Shown here: positions 23,938-33,043 of the stretch, in pieces
How the letters are laid out: the number at the start of each line of letters is the position of its first letter
Numbering within the stretch: the first letter of the stretch is position 1
NCBI GenBank assembly: GCA_036394575.1
Contig: DASWEY010000050.1
Span: 1-64,000, forward strand
Direction: 5' to 3'
Length of the DNA stretch: 64,000 nt
Source: UKL13-2 sp036394575
Lineage (GTDB): Bacteria > Pseudomonadota > Gammaproteobacteria > Burkholderiales > Usitatibacteraceae
Made by a program: the position numbers and the translations under genes
The notes under the pieces: model-generated
Told to the model about the DNA's origin: nothing
Databases searched by the model: none
What the model saw: only the letters and a program-made list of their open reading frames with translations

Positions 23938-25194
23938 ATGCAAATGTACGACTTACCGGATGCCAAGGGACACTTCGGGTCCTATGGCGGCGTGTTTGTT
24001 GCCGAGACGCTGCAGGCCGCATTGCATGAGTTAAATCTTGAATATGCCAAGGCCAAGTCCGATCCAGCCTTTATCGCGGAATTTCAGAGCGAACTGAAGC
24101 ATTATGTGGGTCGTCCCAGCCCCATTTATCACGCCAGGCGTCTGTCCGGAGAGCTGGGTGGTGCGCAGATCTATCTGAAGCGTGAGGACCTCAACCATAC
24201 CGGGGCGCACAAGATCAACAATACGATCGGCCAGGTGCTGCTGGCGCGTCGCATGGGCAAACCGCGCGTCATTGCCGAGACCGGAGCAGGGCAGCACGGC
24301 GTTGCCAGTGCAACGGTTGCCGCCCGCTATGGACTTGAGTGCGTGGTCTACATGGGGTCGGAGGACATCAGGCGCCAGGCGCAAAATGTGTATCGGATGA
24401 AGTTGCTCGGAGCAACCGTGGTGCCGGTTGAGAGCGGCTCGAAGACGCTGAAAGACGCTCTCAACGAAGCCATGCGCGATTGGGTTACCAATGTAGAGAC
24501 TACCTTCTATATCATCGGCACGGTCGCCGGCCCGCACCCGTATCCGATGATGGTGCGCGATTTCAACTCGGTGGTCGGCAAGGAATGCCTGTGGCAGATG
24601 CCGGAAATGATCGGTCGCCAGCCGGATGCCGTGCTGGCCTGCGTTGGCGGCGGGTCGAATGCGATGGGTATTTTTTATGACTACATTGTGCATGAAGGCG
24701 TACGCCTGATCGGCTGTGAAGCCGGTGGCGAGGGGATTGCCAGCGGCAGACATGCGGCCTCACTGTCGGCAGGTTCGCCGGGCATTCTGCACGGCAATCG
24801 CACTTATCTCATCCAGAATGCGGATGGACAAATTACCGATACGCATTCGGTTTCGGCAGGATTGGACTACCCCGGAGTTGGCCCAGAGCACGCCTGGCTG
24901 AAGGACTCGGGACGCGCGGAATATGTCGCCGTCAATGACGATGCTGCATTGGCCGCCTTCCACCGCCTGTGCCGGACCGAGGGGATTATCCCGGCGCTGG
25001 AGTCGAGCCATGCGCTGGCGCACGCCATCCAGATCGCCCCCGGCATGGACAAGGACAAGATATTGCTGGTCAACTTGTCCGGCCGTGGGGACAAGGACAT
25101 GGCGACCGTGGCCGAGCGATCGGGGCTGCAATTTTTCTGCCGCCCGGGCTGCCAGGCGAACCAGACGGTCAATGCCGCCGTCAAAGGTACGTGA
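23938..25194 (+). CDS. trpB: tryptophan synthase beta chain
   Basis: The product (418 residues) condenses indole and serine on pyridoxal phosphate in the alpha2-beta2 complex. The PLP Lys is in REDLNHTGAHKINN (about 82-95) and the phosphate-binding loop is CVGGGSNAMG (about 237-246). The GSY/GGVFVAETL start and the C-terminal NLSGRGDKDM motif are as usual. A stretch after the motif (RSGLQFFCRPGCQAN...) extends about 20 residues beyond E. coli TrpB. The stop codon overlaps the trpA start by one base (TGATG). Confidence 0.97.
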   Translation: MQMYDLPDAKGHFGSYGGVFVAETLQAALHELNLEYAKAKSDPAFIAEFQSELKHYVGRPSPIYHARRLSGELGGAQIYLKREDLNHTGAHKINNTIGQVLLARRMGKPRVIAETGAGQHGVASATVAARYGLECVVYMGSEDIRRQAQNVYRMKLLGATVVPVESGSKTLKDALNEAMRDWVTNVETTFYIIGTVAGPHPYPMMVRDFNSVVGKECLWQMPEMIGRQPDAVLACVGGGSNAMGIFYDYIVHEGVRLIGCEAGGEGIASGRHAASLSAGSPGILHGNRTYLIQNADGQITDTHSVSAGLDYPGVGPEHAWLKDSGRAEYVAVNDDAALAAFHRLCRTEGIIPALESSHALAHAIQIAPGMDKDKILLVNLSGRGDKDMATVAERSGLQFFCRPGCQANQTVNAAVKGT

Positions 25195-26003
25195 TGGCGC
25201 AAACAGTTTCCCGTATTGCCGCCACATTTGCGCGCCTTGCGCGCGAGAAGCGCAAGGCGCTTATCCCGTTCATAACCGCCGGCGATCCCACCGCGGAAAT
25301 TACCGTGCCGCTGATGCACGCCTTGGTCGATGCCGGTGCGGACATCATCGAACTCGGCGTACCGTTCTCGGACCCGATGGCCGACGGGCCGGTTATCCAG
25401 CGCTCTTCCGAACGTGCCCTGAAAAACGGGGTGGGCCTGAATGGCGTCATCGACTATGTGCGCCAGTTCCGAACCGCCAACCAGGCGACGCCGGTGGTGC
25501 TGATGGGCTATGCCAACCCGATCGAGCATATGGGCCTGCGCGTCTTTTCCGAACGCGCCAAGTTGGCGGGCGTGGATGGCGTGTTAATCGTCGATTATCC
25601 GCCGGAAGAAAGCGCCGAAGTCCTGCAGGTGCTTGATGAAGCGGGTATCGACTCCATCTACCTGTTGTCGCCGACATCCACGCCGGAACGTATACGCATG
25701 GTTGCGGACAGCGCGCGCGGCTATATTTACTACGTGTCGCTCAAGGGCGTCACCGGTGCCGCGAATATCGATACCACCGAGGTGCGGGCGATGATTGCCG
25801 CCATCAAGCGGCAGACCAGCTTGCCGGTGGGTGTCGGTTTCGGCATACGCGACGGCGAGACGGCGAAAAAGATCGCCGAATTCGCCGATGCGATCGTGAT
25901 CGGCTCGCGCATCATCCAGGAACTTGAAGCCGCAACAGCCGGGGCCGCGCTGGAGCAGGTGCGGATGCTCGTGAGCGGAATCCGCCACGCAATGGACGCC
26001 TGA
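25194..26003 (+). CDS. trpA: tryptophan synthase alpha chain
   Basis: The product (269 residues) cleaves indole-3-glycerol phosphate to indole and channels it to TrpB. The TIM barrel shows LIPFITAGDP (about 22-31), ELGVPFSDPMADGPVIQ (about 48-64, with the catalytic Glu and Asp), YLLSPTSTPERI, and the GVGFGIRDGETAKKI phosphate site. The ATG at 25194 overlaps the trpB stop; an in-frame upstream ATG inside trpB is ignored. A strong GAGGAGG ribosome site for accD lies immediately after. Confidence 0.97.
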   Translation: MAQTVSRIAATFARLAREKRKALIPFITAGDPTAEITVPLMHALVDAGADIIELGVPFSDPMADGPVIQRSSERALKNGVGLNGVIDYVRQFRTANQATPVVLMGYANPIEHMGLRVFSERAKLAGVDGVLIVDYPPEESAEVLQVLDEAGIDSIYLLSPTSTPERIRMVADSARGYIYYVSLKGVTGAANIDTTEVRAMIAAIKRQTSLPVGVGFGIRDGETAKKIAEFADAIVIGSRIIQELEAATAGAALEQVRMLVSGIRHAMDA

Positions 26004-26012
26004 GGAGGCAAT

Positions 26013-26903
26013 ATGTCATGGTTCAGAAAACTGCTGCCACCCAAGATCAAACGGGAAGGCACCGGTACAAAAAAGGCCGTGCCTGAAGGCTTGTGGAGCA
26101 AATGCCCAAGTTGCCAGGCTACCCTTTACTTTACCGATCTTGAAAACAATCAGCACGTCTGCCCCAAGTGCAGCTATCACAATCGGATTTCCGCGCGCCA
26201 GCGCCTTGATCTGTTTTTTGATGCGGACAACCGTGCCGAGATCGGCTCCGAGGTGCTGCCGGTCGACAGCCTGAAATTCAAGGACAGCAAGAAATATATT
26301 GACCGCCTGGAAGACGCCGAAAAGGCAACGGGCGAGACCGATGCGCTGGTGGTGATACAGGGCAAGGTAAGGGAAGTGCCCCTGATCGCGGCCGCCTTTG
26401 AATTCAATTTTCTGGGCGGTTCGATGGGTTCGGTGGTGGGCGAACGCTTTGCGCGTGCAGTCGAGGCCTGTTCCGATGAGAAACTTCCGTTCGTGTGTTT
26501 TACCGCCACTGGCGGCGCGCGCATGCAGGAAGGTTTGCTGTCGCTGATGCAAATGGCGAAAACGACGGCCGCCCTGCACCAGTTGTCGCGCGCGCGTCTG
26601 CCCTTTATCTCGGTGCTGACCGACCCCACCATGGGCGGCGTGTCCGCGAGTTTTGCCATGCTCGGCGACGTTGTCATCGCCGAACCCGGTGCGCTGATCG
26701 GGTTTGCCGGTCCGCGCGTGATCGAGCAGACGGTGCGCGAAACGTTGCCGGAAGGATTCCAGCGCGCGGAATTTTTGCTGGAAAAGGGCGCGATCGACAT
26801 GATCGTCGACAGACGACAGATGCGCGACAAAGTGGCCACCTTGGTTACCCTGTTGCAGAAAGAACCCGCGCCGCCGGCATCTGTTGCAGCTGCCGCGAAC
26901 TGA
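26013..26903 (+). CDS. accD: acetyl-CoA carboxylase carboxyltransferase subunit beta
   Basis: The product (296 residues) forms the carboxyltransferase with AccA and makes malonyl-CoA for fatty-acid synthesis. The N-terminal zinc ribbon is complete: CPSC (about 31-34) and CPKC (about 50-53). The crotonase-fold core contains FTATGGARMQEG and DPTMGGVSASFAMLGD. GAGGAGG four bases before the ATG is one of the strongest ribosome sites in the window. The stop codon overlaps the folC start by one base (TGATG). Confidence 0.97.
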   Translation: MSWFRKLLPPKIKREGTGTKKAVPEGLWSKCPSCQATLYFTDLENNQHVCPKCSYHNRISARQRLDLFFDADNRAEIGSEVLPVDSLKFKDSKKYIDRLEDAEKATGETDALVVIQGKVREVPLIAAAFEFNFLGGSMGSVVGERFARAVEACSDEKLPFVCFTATGGARMQEGLLSLMQMAKTTAALHQLSRARLPFISVLTDPTMGGVSASFAMLGDVVIAEPGALIGFAGPRVIEQTVRETLPEGFQRAEFLLEKGAIDMIVDRRQMRDKVATLVTLLQKEPAPPASVAAAAN

Positions 26904-28207
26904 TGCCCCGGCAACCGGCCACGCTGGATGCATGGCTTGATTACATCTCGAGGCAGCACAGCGCCGAGATCGTCATGGGCCTCGACCGCGTTCATTCCGT
27001 ATGGGAACGCATGCGCGCCGGCGGGGTGTTGCCGCGTGCACCGGTCAACATTGTCGTCGGCGGTACCAATGGCAAGGGCTCTACTTGTGCGATGTTGGAG
27101 GCAATGCTGCATATTGCCGGGTTCAAGACGGGGTTGTTCACTTCGCCGCACCTGGTTCGTTACAATGAACGGGTCCGTATCGATCGGCAGGAGGCGGGCG
27201 ACGAGCTGTTGATGGCCTCATTTGCCGCGGTGGAAGCCGCGCGCATGGATCCGGTGGCGATACCGCTGACCTATTTTGAGTTCAGCACCTTGTCCGCGCT
27301 GTGGATTTTCGCGCAACAGGAGGTCGACGTTGCCATCCTCGAAGTCGGATTAGGCGGGCGGCTTGATGCGGTGAACATGATAGACGCCGATGTCAGCATT
27401 CTCACCAGCGTGGACCTGGATCACCAGCAGTTTCTGGGCGATACGCGCGAAAAAATCGGCTTCGAGAAAGCGCATATCTACCGGCCCGGTCGGCCGGCCA
27501 TCTTTGCGGATCTTGATCCACCCCGGTCGGTAATGGAGCATGCCGGCAAGATCGGCGCACATTTGCTGCTGTTGAACCGCGACTATCGCTACCAGCGCAT
27601 GGACAACCAGTGGCAATTTACCGGCATGATCGGGGGGCGCGAATTCAGTCGTCATGCGCTGCCGGTCCCGGCCCTGCGCGGCGCCTACCAGCTGAAGAAT
27701 GCATCTGCGGCAATTGCCGCGCTGGCGGCGCTGCACGACAAACTCCCGGTGTCGCTTGGGCATATCAAACGCGGCCTGCTGGAAGTCGAGTGGCCGGGCC
27801 GCCTGCAGGTACTGCCGGGGCGTCCCCTGGTCGTGCTCGACGTTGCGCATAATCCGCACGCGGCCCGTGCGCTTGCAGATGCACTGGGAACAATGGGGTT
27901 TCATGAGAATACCCATGCCGTGTTCGGCATGCTCAAAGACAAGGATATTGACGCGGTTATCGACATCATTCGCGATCGAATCGACCATTGGCATATTGCC
28001 GGGCTCCCCGGCGAGCGCGGCGCATCGGCAGACCTGCTGGCCGCAAAACTGCGTGCCCACGTTCCCGGCGACCGGATTTCGGTTTACACCACAATCGTGC
28101 GTGCGTTTGACGGTGCGCGGGAGCAGGCCGGCCAGAATGATAGAATTTTGGTGTTTGGGTCGTTTCTCACGGTTGCCGACGTGATGCAAGCCGTTAAGCC
28201 CCACTAA
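26903..28207 (+). CDS. folC: bifunctional folylpolyglutamate/dihydrofolate synthase
   Basis: The product (434 residues) adds glutamate to dihydropteroate and to folates. The P-loop is VVGGTNGKGSTCAML (about 50-64), the omega-loop/TSPHLVRYNERVRI region follows, and the C-terminal domain has LDVAHNPHAARAL (about 314-326). The start overlaps the accD stop, so translation is coupled. A longer in-frame extension upstream would lie inside accD and is rejected. The accD-folC-dedD order is conserved in beta- and gammaproteobacteria. Confidence 0.96.
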   Translation: MPRQPATLDAWLDYISRQHSAEIVMGLDRVHSVWERMRAGGVLPRAPVNIVVGGTNGKGSTCAMLEAMLHIAGFKTGLFTSPHLVRYNERVRIDRQEAGDELLMASFAAVEAARMDPVAIPLTYFEFSTLSALWIFAQQEVDVAILEVGLGGRLDAVNMIDADVSILTSVDLDHQQFLGDTREKIGFEKAHIYRPGRPAIFADLDPPRSVMEHAGKIGAHLLLLNRDYRYQRMDNQWQFTGMIGGREFSRHALPVPALRGAYQLKNASAAIAALAALHDKLPVSLGHIKRGLLEVEWPGRLQVLPGRPLVVLDVAHNPHAARALADALGTMGFHENTHAVFGMLKDKDIDAVIDIIRDRIDHWHIAGLPGERGASADLLAAKLRAHVPGDRISVYTTIVRAFDGAREQAGQNDRILVFGSFLTVADVMQAVKPH

Positions 28208-28256
28208 ATTTTGGACCGCCGATGGGAATTTCCCCATCATCTCCTGAATTCCATCC

Positions 28257-28910
28257 ATGGCATCGCCTAAATCCACCGAACTTTCTGCTACTGAATTGGA
28301 GTTGAAGCGCCGCGGTCGGCGGCGACTGATCGGCGCGATCACGCTGGGGCTGTTGATCGTCGTTTTTTTGCCGATGCTGTTCGACGCAGAACCCAAACGG
28401 GACAAGGCGATGTCCCAGGAAATTTCCATTCAACTGCCGTCCAAGGACAGCCTCGCACCCCTGCCGGCGCCGATGGCCATGCCGTCATCGCCGCCCGTCG
28501 GGCCAGCTGCCGCGGTGAAACCTGCGGAGTCGTCGCCTTTGAGGGATAAAGCCGGTTCCACGGCTGAACCGGCCAAAAAAACGGCTGAAAATGTGGCGCC
28601 GCCGATCAAGGATGCCGCCAAACCCGTGGCTGCCGCGCCCAAGCCGGAACCAAAGCCAGCCAAGTCAGCCGACCTCAAGCATGGATTTGTCGTGCAGATC
28701 GGCGCGTTCAAGGATGCCGACAATGCGCAGCAGACCGCCGCCCGCATGAAAGACGCAAAGCTGCCCGTATATACAGACAGTGTTGCGACCAAGAGCGGCA
28801 CGGTGACACGTGTGCGCGTTGGCCCGTTCAGCCATAAGGAACAGGCGGACGTCGCGCTGGCGCAAGTCAAACTGGCCGGGGCCGATGGCAAAATTGTCCC
28901 GCTGCCCTAG
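28257..28910 (+). CDS. dedD: DedD-like SPOR-domain division protein
   Basis: This 217-residue bitopic inner-membrane protein has a cytoplasmic basic N-terminus, a transmembrane helix (about 22-41, IGAITLGLLIVVFLPML), a Pro/Ala/Lys-rich periplasmic linker, and a C-terminal SPOR domain (about 140-217, starting HGFVVQIGAFKD). SPOR domains bind denuded glycan at the septum, so a role at cell division is expected. Its place between folC and cvpA matches dedD in other proteobacteria; sequence identity to E. coli DedD is probably low outside the SPOR domain. Confidence 0.85.
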   Translation: MASPKSTELSATELELKRRGRRRLIGAITLGLLIVVFLPMLFDAEPKRDKAMSQEISIQLPSKDSLAPLPAPMAMPSSPPVGPAAAVKPAESSPLRDKAGSTAEPAKKTAENVAPPIKDAAKPVAAAPKPEPKPAKSADLKHGFVVQIGAFKDADNAQQTAARMKDAKLPVYTDSVATKSGTVTRVRVGPFSHKEQADVALAQVKLAGADGKIVPLP

Positions 28911-28921
28911 GCTGGCCGGGG

Positions 28922-29470
28922 ATGAATGCGCTTGATTACGCAATCATCGCGGTACTGCTGATCTCAATCCTGGTCGGTATTCTTCGCGGCGCAGTTCGCG
29001 AATTGCTGAATATGGGCGGCTGGGTGCTGGCCTTCCTGCTGGCGCATGCCTTTGCCGACGATCTGGCGAGCTGGTTGGCAGATTGGGCTGGCGATCCCGT
29101 GTTACGCATGGTGATGGCCTGGGCGGCGATATTCCTGTTGGTGCTGATCATTGTTGCGCTCATTGCTAGTCTGGCGTCTGAACTCATGAGAAAATTGGGC
29201 CTGGGCGGTCTCAATCGCAGTCTGGGGGCGCTGGCGGGGCTGGCACGCGGGCTGGTATTGCTGATTGTGCTGGCGCTGGGTGCCGGGCTGACCAAAATGC
29301 CGCAGTCGGTTTTATGGCGGCAAGCAGCGCTGACGCCATGGCTCGAAGTGGCGGCCTTGTATTCGCGCGGCTTGCTACCAGATACGGTTGCAGCGCGTAT
29401 CAAATACCGTTCTCCGCCGGCGCGCACGGCCGCAGATCGGCAGTGGCAGGACAGGTCCAACAGGGGTTAA
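28922..29470 (+). CDS. cvpA: CvpA family membrane protein
   Basis: This 182-residue inner-membrane protein of the CvpA (colicin V production) family has four hydrophobic segments (about 4-20, 27-45, 63-85 and 101-122). The GILRGAVRELLNMGGWV motif near residue 18 and GGLNRSLGALAGLARGLVL near residue 98 are diagnostic. Its molecular function is not established; it is linked to envelope integrity and division. It lies just upstream of purF (3-base gap), as in E. coli. Confidence 0.92.
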   Translation: MNALDYAIIAVLLISILVGILRGAVRELLNMGGWVLAFLLAHAFADDLASWLADWAGDPVLRMVMAWAAIFLLVLIIVALIASLASELMRKLGLGGLNRSLGALAGLARGLVLLIVLALGAGLTKMPQSVLWRQAALTPWLEVAALYSRGLLPDTVAARIKYRSPPARTAADRQWQDRSNRG

Positions 29471-29473
29471 TTT

Positions 29474-31027
29474 ATGTGCGGTATCGTCGGAATAGTCTCG
29501 AAAAGCCCGGTCAATCAACTGCTGTATGACGGGCTGACGGTGCTGCAGCATCGCGGCCAGGATGCCGCCGGCATTGTTACTGCGGAAGGCCGCACCTTCC
29601 ATATGCACAAGAACAAAGGCCTGGTGCGCGATGTATTCCGCACCCGAGATATGCGCAATTTGACCGGCAATATGGGAATTGCGCATTGCCGTTATCCCAC
29701 CGCAGGCTCGGCTTCGAGCGCGGCGGAGTCCCAGCCTTTCTACGTCAATTCCCCGTTCGGCGTGGTGCTCGGCCACAACGGCAATCTGGTCAACACGGCG
29801 GAATTGCAGCGCGAGCTGTTTCAGGACGATCTGCGCCATGTCAATACCAGTTCGGATTCCGAGGTGCTGCTCAATGTGCTGGCGCACGAGTTGCAGATCG
29901 CGGCGCGCGGCATGCGCCTTGATCCGGACGCCATCTTCAATGCGGTCGCCGGCGTGCATCGCCGCGCCAAGGGGGCGTACGCGATTGTCGCCATGATCGC
30001 GGGTTACGGCCTGCTCGCATTTCGCGACCCCAATGGCATCCGGCCGTTGATTATCGGCAAGCATGAAAGCGCCGAAGGCGGTGTGGAGTTCATGGTCGCC
30101 TCGGAAAGCGTCGCCATCGATGTGATGGGTTTTCAGGTCATGCGCGATGTCGCACCCGGCGAAGCCATCCTGATCGACACCTCGGGCAATTTTTTCAGCC
30201 GGCAGTGTGCGCAGAATCCCAGCCTGCACCCGTGCATTTTCGAATTCGTCTATCTGGCGCGTCCGGACTCGGTGATCGATGGCGTATCCGTCTATGAGAC
30301 CCGCTCGCGCATGGGGGCGTCGCTGGGCGAAAAAATCAAACGCGAATATCCGGACATCGAAATCGATGTGGTGATTCCCATTCCCGACACCAGCCGTCCG
30401 TCGGCAGTCGAGGTTGCCCAAGTGCTGGGCGTCAAATATCGCGAAGGATTTATCAAGAACCGCTATATCGGCCGCACCTTCATCATGCCGGGGCAGGACG
30501 AGCGCAAGAAATCCGTCCGTCAGAAACTGAATGCCATGGCGGTTGAATTCAAGGGCAAGAATGTGCTGCTGGTCGATGACTCCATCGTGCGCGGCACAAC
30601 CTCCAAAGAGATCGTGCAGATGGCGCGCGACTGCGGCGCCAACAAAGTCTATTTCGCGTCGGCTGCGCCGCCGGTACGGTTTCCCAATGTTTACGGTATC
30701 GATATGCCGACCCGCGCCGAACTGATCGCGACCGGCCGCGACGCAAAACAGATTGCGGAAGCAATCGGCGCCGATGCGGTGTTCTACCAGGAACTGGATG
30801 CGCTGATCGACGACATTCGCGCCTGCAATCCGAATATCCGGAGCTTCGATGCTTCCTGCTTCGACGGCAAGTACATTGCCGGCGACGTGACGCCCGAATA
30901 CCTGGCGGCCATCGAAGCCTCGCGCAAGGACGGTAAAACACGCGGCAGCGAGCTCGCCGAGAGCAGCGCCGACAGCGGCGCCGCCGCGTACCAGCTCGAC
31001 CTGGGGCTGTCGGCGATAAATTCATGA
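29474..31027 (+). CDS. purF: amidophosphoribosyltransferase
   Basis: The product (517 residues) catalyses the first committed step of purine synthesis, making phosphoribosylamine from PRPP and glutamine. Cys2 after the initiator Met (MCGIVGIVSK) is the Ntn glutaminase nucleophile, with no propeptide. The PRPP-binding loop VLLVDDSIVRGTTSKEI lies near residues 364-380. The GHNGNLVNT and RYPTAGSAS segments complete the glutaminase site. Its stop overlaps the metZ start by 4 bases (ATGA). Confidence 0.97.
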   Translation: MCGIVGIVSKSPVNQLLYDGLTVLQHRGQDAAGIVTAEGRTFHMHKNKGLVRDVFRTRDMRNLTGNMGIAHCRYPTAGSASSAAESQPFYVNSPFGVVLGHNGNLVNTAELQRELFQDDLRHVNTSSDSEVLLNVLAHELQIAARGMRLDPDAIFNAVAGVHRRAKGAYAIVAMIAGYGLLAFRDPNGIRPLIIGKHESAEGGVEFMVASESVAIDVMGFQVMRDVAPGEAILIDTSGNFFSRQCAQNPSLHPCIFEFVYLARPDSVIDGVSVYETRSRMGASLGEKIKREYPDIEIDVVIPIPDTSRPSAVEVAQVLGVKYREGFIKNRYIGRTFIMPGQDERKKSVRQKLNAMAVEFKGKNVLLVDDSIVRGTTSKEIVQMARDCGANKVYFASAAPPVRFPNVYGIDMPTRAELIATGRDAKQIAEAIGADAVFYQELDALIDDIRACNPNIRSFDASCFDGKYIAGDVTPEYLAAIEASRKDGKTRGSELAESSADSGAAAYQLDLGLSAINS

Positions 31028-32214
31028 ACGATGATCACAAGGGAAAACGCCCGGGCTTCGATACCATGGCGGTCCGCGCCGGGCAGTTGCGCAGCAATTT
31101 TCAGGAGCATTCCGAAGCCCTGTTCCTGACGTCGAGCTTTGTGTACAAAAACGCGGCTGAGGCCGCCAGGCGCTTTGCCAACGAAGAGCCGGGATACCTC
31201 TATAGCCGCTTCACCAATCCGACGGTGACGATGTTTCAGGACCGTCTCGCCGCGCTGGAAGGCGCCGAGGCGTGCACGGCAACCGCCACGGGTATGGCGG
31301 CCATTGCCAGTGCGGTGATGGGTTCCCTGAAGCAGGGCGATCACCTCATTTCCTCGCGTAGCGTATTCGGCACCGTGGTGCCGCTGTTCGACCAGATATG
31401 CAAACGCTTCGGCATTGAGACAAGCTGGGTATCGCCATCCAGCCTCGACGAGTGGCGGGCGGCGATGCGCCCCAATACGCGCATGCTGTTCTGCGAGACG
31501 CCGTCCAATCCGCTGGCAGAGATATGCGACATTGCCGGCCTGGCCACCATCGCCAAGCCGGCCAAGGCGCTGCTGGCGGTGGACAACTGCCTGCTGACGC
31601 CGGCTCTGCAGCGCCCCCTGGAACTGGGGGCGGACCTGGTCATCCATTCCGCCACCAAGTATCTCGATGGACAGGGCCGGGTGTTGGCAGGCGCAGTCTG
31701 CGGCCGCAAGGAATTGATCGATCCGGTATACGGCTTTGTGCGCACCGCGGGCCCGGCACTGTCCCCGTTCAACGCCTGGATTTGCCTGAAGGGTATGGAA
31801 ACCCTCAAATTGCGCATGCAGGCGCAGTCGCAGTCGGCGCTCGAGATCGCGCGCTGGCTTGAAACGCAGCCGAAGGTGAGGCGGGTCTATTACGCGGGCC
31901 TGGAATCGCATCCGCAGCATGACCTGGCAATGCGCCAGGCGCCCCGGCAGGGCGCCGTGCTGGCGTTTGAAGTGGACGGCGGGCGCGATGCAGCGTGGCG
32001 CTTCATCGATGCGCTACAGGTGCTCTCCATCACCGCCAACCTGGGCGATACCAAAACCACCATCACGCACCCCGCCACAACCACGCATGCGCGCATTTCG
32101 CAGGCCGAACGCGACGCTGCGCATATCAGCGACAATCTGCTGCGCATCGCCGTGGGACTGGAAGATATCGCGGACCTGCGGGCAGATATGGGTACGGGCT
32201 TGCAGGCGATTTAA
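31024..32214 (+). CDS. metZ: O-succinylhomoserine sulfhydrylase
   Basis: The product (396 residues) is a Cys/Met-metabolism PLP enzyme that makes homocysteine directly from O-succinylhomoserine and sulfide. The PLP Lys is in IHSATKYLDGQGRVLAGA (about 204-221), and YSRFTNPTV (about 60-68) is the neighbouring phosphate-binding motif. The family includes metB, metC and metY; length, the Gln-Gly-Arg after the PLP Lys region and the purF-metZ order favour metZ. The four-base overlap with purF implies coupled translation. It is the last gene of the plus-strand block. Confidence 0.88.
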   Translation: MNDDHKGKRPGFDTMAVRAGQLRSNFQEHSEALFLTSSFVYKNAAEAARRFANEEPGYLYSRFTNPTVTMFQDRLAALEGAEACTATATGMAAIASAVMGSLKQGDHLISSRSVFGTVVPLFDQICKRFGIETSWVSPSSLDEWRAAMRPNTRMLFCETPSNPLAEICDIAGLATIAKPAKALLAVDNCLLTPALQRPLELGADLVIHSATKYLDGQGRVLAGAVCGRKELIDPVYGFVRTAGPALSPFNAWICLKGMETLKLRMQAQSQSALEIARWLETQPKVRRVYYAGLESHPQHDLAMRQAPRQGAVLAFEVDGGRDAAWRFIDALQVLSITANLGDTKTTITHPATTTHARISQAERDAAHISDNLLRIAVGLEDIADLRADMGTGLQAI

Positions 32215-32246
32215 GCGCCTTGCAATGATGCCTTCAGATCATTCGT

Positions 32247-32978
32247 TCAGCCGTCCACGCTGATCCGCGTCAAGTTGCCATCGATCTCGCCGAGGTACTC
32301 GCCGCGCTCATGCCAGTCGGCCAGTACCCAGCGCCGGCAGTCATGACCGTCGACGACATGCCGATGGGTGGCCGGGCGGTGTGTATGACCATGAATGATT
32401 GTTGGATAGTCATGCGCGCGAAAGGCGGCATCGACGCTGGCCGGTGCCACATCCATGATTTCTTCCGCCTTGCCCGATTTTTCACTGTCGCTTTGCATGC
32501 GGATTGACCTGGCCAGCGCCAGCCGGACGGAAAAAGGCTTGGTCAGCATCTCGCGTTGCCAGGCGGGATTGCGCGCCTGTACACGGAATTTCTGATACGC
32601 GATATCGTCGGTACAAAGCGTGTCGCCATGCATCAGCAGGGTCGGTTTGCCATGCAGATCAATCAGCGTGGGATCGGGCAGAATCGTCAGGCCGGCAGCG
32701 GTGGCAAAGCGGTCGCCGAGCATGAAATCGCGATTGCCGTGCATCAGAAAAATATCCGTCCCCGACTCGGCAACACGCCGCAGTCCCGCGGCGACATCGC
32801 GGCCCAGCGCATCGTGTTCCAGCTGGTCATCGCCGACCCAGTAATCGAACAGATCGCCGAGAATGTAAAGGGTGGCCGCCCCGCGCGCTGTCGTTTCGAG
32901 AAAACGAAAAAAAAGCGCGCTGGTGGACGGCCTTGCATCGCCCAGGTGCAGGTCGGAGATAAACAGGGTGTTATGCAT
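32247..32978 (-). CDS. lpxH: UDP-2,3-diacylglucosamine diphosphatase
   Basis: The product (243 residues) hydrolyses UDP-2,3-diacylglucosamine to lipid X in lipid A synthesis on the inner face of the membrane. The calcineurin-like metal motifs are all in place: SDLHLG (9-14), GDLFDYW (about 41-47), HGNRD (about 80-84), MHGDTLCTDD (about 115-124) and IHGHTHRP (about 198-205). It converges with metZ across a 32-base gap and is read from the minus strand with the cyclophilin gene upstream. Confidence 0.94.
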   Translation of the reverse strand: MHNTLFISDLHLGDARPSTSALFFRFLETTARGAATLYILGDLFDYWVGDDQLEHDALGRDVAAGLRRVAESGTDIFLMHGNRDFMLGDRFATAAGLTILPDPTLIDLHGKPTLLMHGDTLCTDDIAYQKFRVQARNPAWQREMLTKPFSVRLALARSIRMQSDSEKSGKAEEIMDVAPASVDAAFRAHDYPTIIHGHTHRPATHRHVVDGHDCRRWVLADWHERGEYLGEIDGNLTRISVDG

Positions 32979-33043
32979 TCACCGGCACAAACAGTAAGGG
33001 GGGGCGGTGGCCCTCCGGTTGCGCAGGCGCCCGTACATGCTGC

